A stretch of DNA of 64,000 nt from the NCBI GenBank assembly GCA_033239125.1, contig BSWB01000003.1, positions 131,616,320 through 131,680,319 of the forward strand, read 5' to 3'. Positions 56,564 through 64,000 of this stretch are shown here, one piece after another; position 1 is the stretch's first letter, and the number at the start of each line of letters is the position of its first letter. Both the position numbers and the translations under genes were made by a program. The notes under the pieces are model-generated. The model made no database searches. It worked only from the letters and a program-made list of their open reading frames with translations, and had not been told where the DNA came from. This DNA comes from Fagopyrum homotropicum (taxonomy: Eukaryota; Streptophyta; Magnoliopsida; Caryophyllales; Polygonaceae).

Positions 56564-59108
56564 TGTAATAACCAAAAATTTTAAATTTCCGGTAAAGTAA
56601 AATTAAACAAAGTCCGATGAGACCATCGTCAATAAATAAATAGGTAAAATAAAACGAGTTTAATTCTATCATTTTATGTGACCTAGATTCACATAAAATG
56701 ATAAATTAAATGACCAAAAATAATTTTACGTTGGTAAAATAAAAATAATTATAATTTATAAATACGGAATTTAATTCCGTATTATATAAATTTTCCGCAC
56801 AACAATTAACGGGTTATGAGTTCCGTTTAATACATGAGCCAACCATCAGCCCACTTTCCTAAGCCCATTTTAAAACTTAATTAAAAATATTAAATTAATT
56901 CTAACCCTAATCCCTCTTAATCTAATCCGCTAATTACCTCCCTCTTAATCTACCCTAATTGCCGCTTACGCTGTATACCCTCGCCAACTGCACATCGCTT
57001 CTTCGCAGCCCGTTTCTCTCTGCTTGGACGGACGAAAGGACGACCGCCGCCTTCGACCGTCGTCGCCACCGCGAGCCTGCGCCGCCCAGTCGAGTCCGGT
57101 AAGATCCGACCTCTCCTTCCCTCCGTCCTCCTTCTCCCGTTCCGTCCTGTTTCGAACCAAACCACGGCTAAACCGTGACTTTGTGCAGCCGCTGCGAGAC
57201 GCCTGTGAGCCTCCGTCGCCGCTGCTGCCAGCCACCGTCCACGCCTCCGTCCTCCTTCGGAACCCTGCGCCGCCGCCGCCGCCGCAGCTGTTTACCTCCA
57301 GTCGGACCGGTAAGTTCCGACCTCACTCTCTGTCCATCCGCTTCCTTCTGTTTCTGTTGTGATTCCGGGAGCAATAATCACCGTCTTGCGCAGCCAGCCC
57401 ATCGCCGCCAGAACGCAAGCCTTCGCCGCCGGAACGCCAACCCCTTATCGCCGGACTGCAGTTCCGTAAGCTGGCTCCTCCTCTCTTCAATTTCACTGTC
57501 ATCCATATGTATGTGAACTGCTGTTGTTCAGCCCTAAGCATAGATAACATGATGTTAAGGAGCTGCTGAGATTTTTTTTTCATAAAATGGAAGGCAAAGG
57601 CTGCTGTAAATTTAATTTAATTTCTTCAGCTTTTAGGTTTCGAACAGCCCATCTTGTCGATCAATTATAAAATGTTTGGATAAAGATCCACCGTTGAATT
57701 TTGGATATGTTGTAGACGGATATATGTAGTTTATCATATTAAAATTTGGGGAGAAATGAACGGTCGGATTGAAAGTTACGAGCTCCCGAAGTTAGGTAGT
57801 TGAGCAGTTTTATTAAACTTAAAATTTGACTAAGTATAGGAAAGTAGAGTGAGGAACCGACTTTGGGAATTATTATAAAAATATCGGCTGAACAGTTTGG
57901 AGAAATTCTTTCTTCTAAGGCTAGATAGAACCTCATAGATGATCTAGATATTTAATTCGAAAATTTTATAAGCTGTTAAGAATTTTATATTTAGAGCCGA
58001 AGTTAAACCTTTTTCGGTTCTTCCGGAAAATAGAAACATAGGAAAAATGTCAGTTTCGCACCTAATAAAATTCTAAGAGTTAGGATATATTTTAGAACTT
58101 CAAATAGGATTTTGGACATGAATTTTAGGGTTTTCGAGAAAATCGGAACCAAGGGTAAAATGGTCATTTTACCCTAAAACTAATAATGTAACTAGTACGT
58201 CTTAATACTTATTTGATCTTAGAAGTTTTAGACTTCTATCTACGTGAAAGTGTGCTAATACCCTTATCGCCTTTAACAGGCAACTGAGTGGGTACAGTTA
58301 CAGAGCAAGTGGCTATTAAAGAGTTGAGCGTTATAACAGGTAAGTCCTTTGGGCTTACTTAGCTGACTGCTAAATATGAGTATAAATGATGATGGTGGTG
58401 TGTGATTGACATGTTAGAGAGATAGGTTGTGATATATAAATACCGACCTGTATTTTTAGCCTAAGAGTAACGGGCGGTGGCATTCCGCTCAGTAGCTCGC
58501 AGGGCGCTGGGGGTTTCTTTCGGGACTAGTCCACACATGGTTTGTAGTGATGCTACCAAAGGAAGTCAGCTAGACCTACACCAGTTGGATAAGGAACGGA
58601 GGCGAGAACTAATAATAGTTCTCGTGCCACAACTTAAATTGAATAATGTGAATCACTTAAATAATAGATAATAATTGGTTGAGTGTCAGCATGATGTCTG
58701 TTTAATTTTGTTTCTGCTTGTGTTTGTGCTGTTATCATTTTGCTTATATTTGGTTAGTTAGCTAACGGTTGATATGTTGTTTAGATTTGACACAGGTTAG
58801 AGCAGATGCCGAGTGATCCAGATGGTAGTGGTCAGCCGGGGTGTCGTACTTTAGGACGTTATGCAGTTTTTGCATTTGTGGGTTTTGCAGTTGAACATGG
58901 TTTCCTTTCGTACCTTGATATATTACTTTTCCGGCTGTAGTTGATCTGGTCACATTCATGCATTGATAAAAACTATTTTATGATTTCTGATTTTTCCTTA
59001 TCCGTGCCTTGTTGTAAGATCATGTTAAGTTGTTGTCAAACTAAGGTCGGGACCCACTGTGCGGTCCTAACCAGTAACTCCCTAAGTTGTAAAAGTTGGG
59101 GTGTTACA
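56564..59108 (+). repeat. 3' LTR of E3
   Basis: Same length as the 5' LTR with about ten substitutions. It is followed by TATTT (target duplication), then the CT-rich sequence that was continuous with 48600-48630. Confidence 0.95.
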
Positions 59109-59339
59109 TATTTTTCTCTCTCTCATGAGTCATGACAGTTACGATAAAAATTGGTAACAAAATATCTTGAAAATGCTAATTTGTGCTCTCTTCCATGGTA
59201 AAAAAAATGTACTCTCTCACTCCATATTTGTCTATTTTGCCTTCAATTTTGAGTGGCCTTCTGGTAATATTATATTCGCCTTCAATGACATAATTATGGT
59301 AATATCGAGTTTCTATTCTGGTAATATTAGTATGTTGTT

Positions 59340-59622
59340 GTCATTTTGATATTAACCAATATGTTTGATTCAACATGTTTCTAGTATGCTCATTTCTAGT
59401 AAGCATATGTCGTCTTTTTCTAGTATTGCACTTTATCTCTAATTTTGGTATTATTATTTCTGGTATGCATACATGTTATGTTTATGGTATTGTTTATGTG
59501 GTGTTTTTCTAGTATGCTCATTTTTAGTATGCATACGCGCTTTGTTTATGGTATTTCATATTATCTTTGAATAATCATGATTCTGGTATTAATTTTTTTT
59601 AGTATGCATACGTGTTATGTTT
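59340..59622 (+). repeat. Tandem repeat of about 122 bp, left half
   Basis: Units share TTCTAGTATGCTCATTT, GGTATGCATAC, TTTGTTTATGGTATT and TCTTTGAATAATCATGATTCTG. One unit spans about 59462-59584, a diverged one about 59340-59461, and the next begins at 59585 and is interrupted at 59622 by the MULE. The array resumes at 61687 and continues to about 61930. Confidence 0.7.
59614..59622. other. 9-bp target duplication of the MULE, left copy
   Basis: GTTATGTTT here matches 61687-61695 exactly. Nine base pairs is the typical Mutator-like duplication length. Confidence 0.8.
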
Positions 59623-59739
59623 GGGCAAATTAAGTAACTAGGCTTTTTTAGTTTAGTGTAGAGTAACTAGGCTTTTTTTATAATTCATTTAGTAAGTAGA
59701 CCCCTTTTCTTCTTTTTTACTGTTGTTGAAAGCCCAACT

Positions 59740-60542
59740 TCACCGTAACCCTAACTTATTTCTTCGCTACTCACGAGCAGTAGGCCACAACAACAACACG
59801 AGCTATCTTCTTCTTCCCTTGGGGCTGAGCAGCAACGCCTTCTAAAGGAGATCATCTCCTTCCTTTCAATCGTCAAGGAGAAGATAGTCAACAGGTATGA
59901 TGTTCGACTTTCAAGCTTTTTGTTTCAGGTTGGATCTGGATTTAGTCACTCTGTCTACCAAATGCAACTTTTAATGTTCTTTCAATTGTTCTCGTGTTCT
60001 TCGATTCTTATACTTGCTTCTCGTTTTGAACTGAAATTAAGAAGTTTGCATAGTGAAATCTGCATTGTAGATTCGGGTTCGGGTTAATTACATAAGGAGA
60101 TGGGGAAATTGATGTCGGCGAATCAAGTAAAGGAGTCGATGCTGGTGTTACATACAAGGCCGGAGAAATTTGTCGGCATTGTAGGTTATTTTCCAATGCC
60201 CCATTTTGAAGCGGAGGCTTCAGATTAGGGTTCGCTGCCAGCCTAAAAGAAACGAGAACCCTCGGCGGCGGCGAAGTTATGCGGCCCAAGCTAGAATCGG
60301 CCGCCTTTTTGGATACACCTTGGTCCAGAATCAGATCCTCTTCCCTTCATCCTAAGAGACTTACCACCCCTACTCCCTTCAACTTTCTTACTTCTTTTCC
60401 GACTCCCCAACGCATTACACCTTCTTCTTTCACCAAGCCTCCTCCCCCTTTACCTTTAAGGGAAGATGATTTCTCTAGTACTAGTATGCCATCCTCCTCT
60501 TCTTCTTTTTTATTTAATTTTTTAGATCCTTCTGCAGACTAA
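59740..60542 (+). other. Gene-like captured segment in the MULE
   Basis: Base composition is higher in GC than the flanks. A GTATG donor-like site follows GTCAACAG (59886-59900). From the ATG at 60279 an 87-codon frame encodes a Ser/Pro/Thr-rich peptide (PKRLTTPTPFNFLTSFPTP, KPPPPLPLREDDF, PSSSSSFLFNFLDPSAD) ending at 60542. I do not recognise the family; it resembles the low-complexity N-terminus of an organelle-targeted or regulatory plant protein. A source-gene copy elsewhere in the genome would show capture. Confidence 0.4.
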
Positions 60543-60852
60543 TGGTTTTTACTTCTTTTTATTTATGAGAAGAAAGATTAGCATGTGCATATACTTTCAG
60601 TAAGGGACTTCATTTAATTGTTTCTGAACACTTACTGTAATATGGTTAAATTGAAGTACAACAATGAGTGCTATGTGAAATGATGAGTATTGTGCAGTCC
60701 TTAATGATTCTATCATGTTATATTAACAATTGGAATTTATAGGGGAATCCGATTGATTGGGTGAGCACACACAGATACCATCACCACTCACCAGTACTAT
60801 GGCTTCTTGTTGGACCATAAATCAACACGTCTTTCCCATTGTAACTTAGTTA

Positions 60853-60948
60853 TCCAAAGGGATGAAGATCGCTCTTGGGCCAGCTGTTCTTGCAATGATG
60901 TACAAGGACTTGACTGGTTTGACTAAATGGATGTGTTATAGTGCCTAG
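60853..60948 (+). pseudogene. Plant-mobile-domain-like fragment in the MULE
   Basis: SKGMKIALGPAVLAMMYKDL followed by TGLTKWM resembles the xxIALAPAVLAxxYRDL block of the plant mobile domain (aminotransferase-like PMD) proteins, a family known both in host genes and in transposons. Only about 30 residues are visible before a stop, so the assignment rests on one motif. Confidence 0.4.
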
Positions 60949-61024
60949 GGTTTTTTGGTATGAAACCCGCATACACTGAGTATAGTTGTGTAGATATCAA
61001 CCATCGTTAAATTCCGGAATGTAA

Positions 61025-61266
61025 ATTCTGGTATGTGTTTCTGGTATGAATTTCATACCATAAACTCATACCAAAAAGTTATAAAAAGTAAAAAAGGACA
61101 AAAAAAATTCTGGTATGTGTTTCTGGTATGAATTTCATACCATAAATTCATACCAAAAAGTTATAAAAAATAAAAAAGGACAAAAAATTCTGGTATGTGT
61201 TTCTGGTATGAATTTCATACCATAAACTCATACCAAAAAGTTATAAAAAAAACGAAAAAAAAAAAC
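61025..61266. repeat. 80-bp tandem repeat with inverted CATACC/GGTATG words
   Basis: Three units start at 61025, 61107 and 61187 with ATTCTGGTATGTGTTTCTGG. Each contains TGGTATGAATTTCATACCA, a perfect palindrome, plus CATACCAAAAAGTTATAAAAA. Units are 82, 80 and about 80 bp and nearly identical. Confidence 0.85.
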
Positions 61267-61279
61267 GAAAAAAAACAAA

Positions 61280-61440
61280 ATAATTATGGTATGAAATTTC
61301 TGGTATCTAATTTTCGTATGAAATTTCTAGTATGAACTTTTCGTATGATAATTTTTGGTATGAAATTTCTGGTATGAACTTTTCGTATGAAATTTCTGGT
61401 ATGAAATTTCTGGTATGAGAAATTTCGGTATGAGAAATTC
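61280..61440. repeat. TGGTATGAAATTTC short repeats in the MULE
   Basis: Irregular 13-20-bp iterations of CTGGTATGAAATTT and TTCGTATGAAATTT. The minus-strand frame (HTRNFI repeats) is a by-product. Related words recur inverted at 63841-63960 in a second copy. Confidence 0.75.
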
Positions 61441-61686
61441 AGTCCAGAAAATAAAATAAAAAAATAAAAAAAAAAAAAAGGCAAGAAAAATAATAAAAGA
61501 AAACAAAATCAGTAATTAAAAATTAAAACTTATACTTATATAACAAATAACAAACATCATTTATTCCTTTCTTTCTAAATAGAAGGGTTAATAATTTTTA
61601 CCTACTATTAAATGAAAGTGGTAAAAAATATGGGGTACACTTTCTTAAACAAAAACTCAAAAAGGCCTAGTATGTCAAATTATCCC

Positions 61687-61930
61687 GTTATGTTTTTGGT
61701 ATTTGTATGTGGTGTGTTTCTAGTATGCTCATTTCTGGTATGTACACGTTCTTTGTTTCTGGTATTCCACATTATATTTGAATGATCATGATTCCGGTAT
61801 GCATACATGTTATGTTTATAGTATTGTTTATTTGGTGTGTTTCTAGTATGCTCATTTCTGGTATGAGACGTGCTTTGTTTCTAATATTGTGTATTATCTT
61901 TGAATAATCATTTTTCTGGTCTTATATTTT
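61687..61930 (+). repeat. Tandem repeat of about 122 bp, right half
   Basis: The interrupted unit resumes here after the right target copy. A further complete unit runs about 61797-61916 and a partial one follows. Same words as the left half. Confidence 0.7.
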
Positions 61931-62285
61931 TCTAGTGTTTACAATACTTGTTAGGCATGACTCATATCCAAATCGTCGTTTATTGTGGAGGATAATGAAA
62001 TTTTGTGGAAGGTGTATGGAGATATATGGGGGATAAGATAGCGAGCAAACTCATTAGTACTGTGATTGAAAGAAGAAATAGATAGATATGGAGAGAGAAA
62101 AAGGGTAGAAATTAACGTTTCTTCTCTCTCATGGCAGTTACCATAAAAAATTACCGTGTTTTTCAAATTTATTCTCTCTCATGGTAAAACTTAGAAGGGT
62201 CTATGAAACAAAACCTCATAATAGAGCTTATTCCACCCAATTCTTTCTGGAGCTTTTGAGGGTGTTAGATTTTATATGTTGGCAG
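61931..62285. other. AT-rich DNA related to the E3 target region
   Basis: 62100-62200 contains CTCTCTCATGGCAGTTACC and ATTACCGYGTTTTTCAAATTT, which also occur around the E3 insertion site (48569-48600, 59110-59150) in the same orientation. These are copies of one unidentified repeat. No coding potential. Confidence 0.45.
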
Positions 62286-62289
62286 GAAA

Positions 62290-62601
62290 CAAGCTATTAT
62301 AAATATGCGTGATAAAAAAAATCCTACGACGTTCATTAAAAAAAAGTCCCTAGAAAACATATTTATCACGAGAGTTTTTTAAAAAAATATTCCCTAGAAA
62401 TGTTTCTCGAGAGTTTATCAAAAACTCCCGAGAATTGTCTCTAGGGTGTTTTTTGAAAAGGTCCTTGGAGTTTTTTTTGTTTCTCAAGACTTGAATAAAA
62501 AGTCATGAGAAAAAGATCTCGGCCAAAGGTATTATGGGACGTAGAAAACTCCCGAGAGTAATGCAAATAAAATTCCGAGAAACTTAAGAATTGTACTAGT
62601 G
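62290..62601 (-). mobile_element. CACTA (En/Spm-type) element end, truncated
   Basis: Read from 62601 on the minus strand the sequence starts CACTAGTACAATTCTTAAG, the standard CACTA terminus. It carries scattered CTCGGGAG / CTCTCGGG words (near 62545, 62430 and 62400), as in CACTA subterminal repeats. The opposite terminus is not present nearby, so this is a fragment or small deleted derivative. The open frame of 91 codons over it is not meaningful. Confidence 0.6.
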
Positions 62602-62908
62602 AAAGTGAGAAACGAGAAGAGTAGAGAAGACGATGTCCACCTCTCTTGAAAGGAATAAAAGGTACTTTTGCTTTTTGTTGTTGCATTCCTTGATTTAGCC
62701 CCCAAACCCAATACATGCCATGTTCTTATTGGTAACTCGATAGAGCTCCTGATTGTCGATGATTTAATCTCCTTATTCACTCTTTGCACCTATGACTAAA
62801 AAGAATTTATGAACGGTTTACTTAACCTTTTGTTTTCCTCTACTGACATGCAGATGTTGAAGGACATTCTTTTTATATAACATAGCCGTAATTTAATCAA
62901 ATCTTATT
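62602..62908. other. Intervening DNA between CACTA end and MULE-like terminus
   Basis: No recognisable coding, repeat or RNA feature. It is moderately AT-rich. Confidence 0.4.
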
Positions 62909-63612
62909 GGCCAAATTTTCTAACTAGGCTTTTTTTCTTTCAATTTTCTCTACTAACTAGGTCCGTACCATTTTCTCATTTAGTAAATGTATCCCGTTTT
63001 TTTTACCGTTCAAACACAAACCCTAAAAGCCACCAACTCCCTCCTTCGTTCAAACACAAACCCTAAGAAATAACTAGGTTCTTCATTTGGAAGAGCGACA
63101 ATGACGGTTTTCAGATCTCCAATTTTGTCTTGAGAGGATCGATCTTGCGAGGAAAAGATTTGCATAGGCGAGTCTCTCTTCGGATGAAGATGGATACGAT
63201 CAGCAAAGCGACATATGTGGAAGTTACAAGTTGGGAAACTTGAAAGCGTTGGGAGACACTTCCAAACTATTAGGGATTCTAATTTCCAACACCTCCAATG
63301 GCAAACATGTTAACTTCTCGATGTCATCCGTCTTCCATCCCCTGCAACTTTTGTAATAGAGGTAAAATTCTCTTAATTGATCCAGTTTGACTACATCATC
63401 AACAGGAAATGTCTCCAACTCATAGTCATTGTCAGTTAAGTCTAACACTCTTAGTTTGCTCAACATCCCAATTTCTTTGGGTAAACCTCTGAGTTTAGAT
63501 CCATGCAAGCTAAAAACTTTCAGTGCACTTGATACATTACTTATCTTCAAATCTCCAATAGATGATGGAAAATCTTCTATTTTCATCCATAAAATTTCCA
63601 AAGAAAGAATTT
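62909..63612. mobile_element. MULE-like left terminus with captured DNA
   Basis: GGCCAAATTTTCTAACTAGGCTTTTT at 62909 aligns with the left end of the 59623 MULE, and CATTTAGTAAATGTATCCCG and CAAACCCTAAAAGCC match the following subterminal region (59690-59760). It then contains unrelated, gene-like DNA including an NLR leucine-rich-repeat piece on the minus strand. The right end is not certain: a second terminus-like sequence abuts at 63613. A Pack-MULE whose right end is beyond, or was cut by, that second copy is my reading. Confidence 0.5.
63225..63612 (-). pseudogene. NLR-type leucine-rich-repeat fragment
   Basis: The minus strand encodes about 128 residues of plant NLR-style LRR: EDFPSSIGDL, LKVFSLHGSKLRGLPKEIGM, LSKLRVLDLTDNDYELETFP, VVKLDQLREFYLY, then EKLTCLPLEVLEIRIP. 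LxxLxxLxL spacing and LPKEIGxLxxLRVLDL are typical of CC-NB-LRR proteins. There is no NB-ARC domain, and the frame starts and ends at element-like DNA, so it is a captured or remnant fragment and not a resistance gene. Confidence 0.75.
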
Positions 63613-64000
63613 GGCCAAATAGGTCTTTTTTTAGTTTTGTTGTAGTAAGGGTATCCCATTATTTTTTACCACTTTTATTTAATGGTAGGTGAAAGTAATT
63701 AACCCCTCTATTTTAATAAAAAAAGAATAAGAAAGAACAATAGATGTTTGTTAGTTGTTACGTAAGTGTAAGTTTTAATTTTTAATTACTGAATTTGTTT
63801 TTTATTTTCTTTTATTATTTTTTTATCTTTTTTATTTTCATTATTATTTTCTGGAATGAATTTCTGGTATGAAATTCATACCAAAAGTTTTTCATACCAT
63901 AAATCTACATACTAAAAATTTAAAGACCAGAAATTCGTACAAGATTTACATACCAGAACAACAAGAGAATCAAGTTAATGATGCACACATTTTGCAATCT
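63613..64000 (-). mobile_element. Second MULE copy, inverted, cut by the window end
   Basis: From GGCCAAATAGGTCTTTTT on, the sequence follows the reverse complement of the right part of the 59623-61686 MULE: TTTTTTACCACTTTTATTTAATGGTAGG, TTAACCCCTCTATTT, GATGTTTGTTAGTTGTTA, TAAGTTTTAATTTTTAATTACTGA, then TGGTATG/CATACC words (63841-63960). Identity is lower than between recent copies. The other end is outside the window. Confidence 0.65.

Larger units (their letters stand above)
48631..59108 (+). mobile_element. E3: young Ty3/gypsy chromovirus (Tekay/Del-like)
   Basis: LTRs at 48631-51175 and 56564-59108 have exactly the same length (2545 bp) and differ at only about ten positions by eye. 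TATTT flanks both sides. The iMet primer site is at 51179-51190. Gag-pol spans 51439-56346 with two small deletions in gag and one stop in pol. The polypurine region is at 56547-56563. This is the youngest datable insertion in the window and its RNA and enzyme modules are otherwise complete. Confidence 0.95.
59623..61686. mobile_element. Non-autonomous MULE (Pack-MULE candidate), 2.06 kb
   Basis: The left end GGGCAAATTAAGTAACTAGGC and the right end, inverted, GGGATAATTTGACATACTAGGC form imperfect TIRs that continue for over 30 bp (CTTTTTTAGTTT / CTTTTTGAGTTT). GTTATGTTT flanks both sides. No MuDR transposase is encoded. The interior has gene-like, less AT-rich sequence (59740-60540), a mobile-domain-like peptide (60853-60948), an 80-bp tandem repeat (61025-61266) and a TGGTATG-rich segment. 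Captured gene pieces within MULE ends are the definition of a Pack-MULE. It interrupts the 122-bp tandem repeat. Confidence 0.8.

Noticed and set aside
48428..62270. An outer MULE spanning from 48428 to about 62260
   Set aside because: The proposed right end gives poor inverted similarity and the flanking 9-mers do not match.
1..64000. CRISPR array, bacterial operon or rRNA/tRNA genes
   Set aside because: No regular spaced repeats with unique spacers and no structural RNA signatures; everything points to plant nuclear repeat DNA.

Overview
This is a flowering-plant nuclear window, probably from a eudicot with a large, repeat-rich genome. It is AT-rich, full of plant-type LTR retrotransposons (Ty3/gypsy chromovirus, Athila-like gypsy, Ty1/copia), and also carries plant hAT, MULE, CACTA and MITE sequences. 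I found no intact single-copy host gene, rRNA, tRNA or CRISPR array. Almost everything recognisable is transposable-element DNA, so the informative result is the order in which elements inserted into one another. The species cannot be named from the sequence alone.

Region 1 (1-2600) is intergenic, with a decayed RNase H domain of LINE type on the minus strand. Region 2 (about 2600-28250) is one nested stack. The outermost layer is a dead Ty1/copia pol on the minus strand. Its pieces lie at 28040-27556 (integrase), 7241-7173, 6803-6747 and 4083-2656 (RT and RNase H). Into it inserted a small LTR element (4084-6746), a MITE in a TA microsatellite (about 6850-7136) and an autonomous-type hAT transposon (about 7242-27555). 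The hAT transposase gene was then cut near its C-terminus by a defective Athila-like LTR element (9438-15898), and the hAT 3' end was cut by a chromovirus, element E1 (16480-27487, target duplication GTCCG).

Region 3 (28250-48430) holds an AT-rich relic, probably another LTR, interrupted by a solo chromovirus LTR (30396-33277, duplication AAACA). After an unassigned stretch comes E2 (37409-47048, duplication CTTAT). E2 has full LTRs, primer site and chromodomain tail, but its protein-coding core is replaced by about 3.6 kb without coding capacity. Region 4 (48430-64000) has the youngest chromovirus, E3 (48631-59108, duplication TATTT). It sits in a repeat-rich segment with a ~122-bp tandem repeat split by a 2.06-kb non-autonomous MULE carrying captured sequence (9-bp duplication), a CACTA end, and an NLR leucine-rich-repeat fragment next to further MULE-like termini.

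The four chromovirus LTR types (E1, E2, E3 and the solo LTR) share an architecture despite little overall sequence identity. They all have TGTAATA...GTGTTACA ends, a palindrome around ATCATTTTATGTGA near the 5' end, and a segment of about 450 bp bounded by AG/GTAAGTCC and a branch-point-like CTAAC plus TTTTAG, which reads as a conserved LTR intron. The donor overlaps a short stem-loop whose paired bases co-vary. E1 and E3 polyproteins are each disabled by very few lesions, and all clear stop codons fit C-to-T decay. All divergence counts and boundaries were read by eye.
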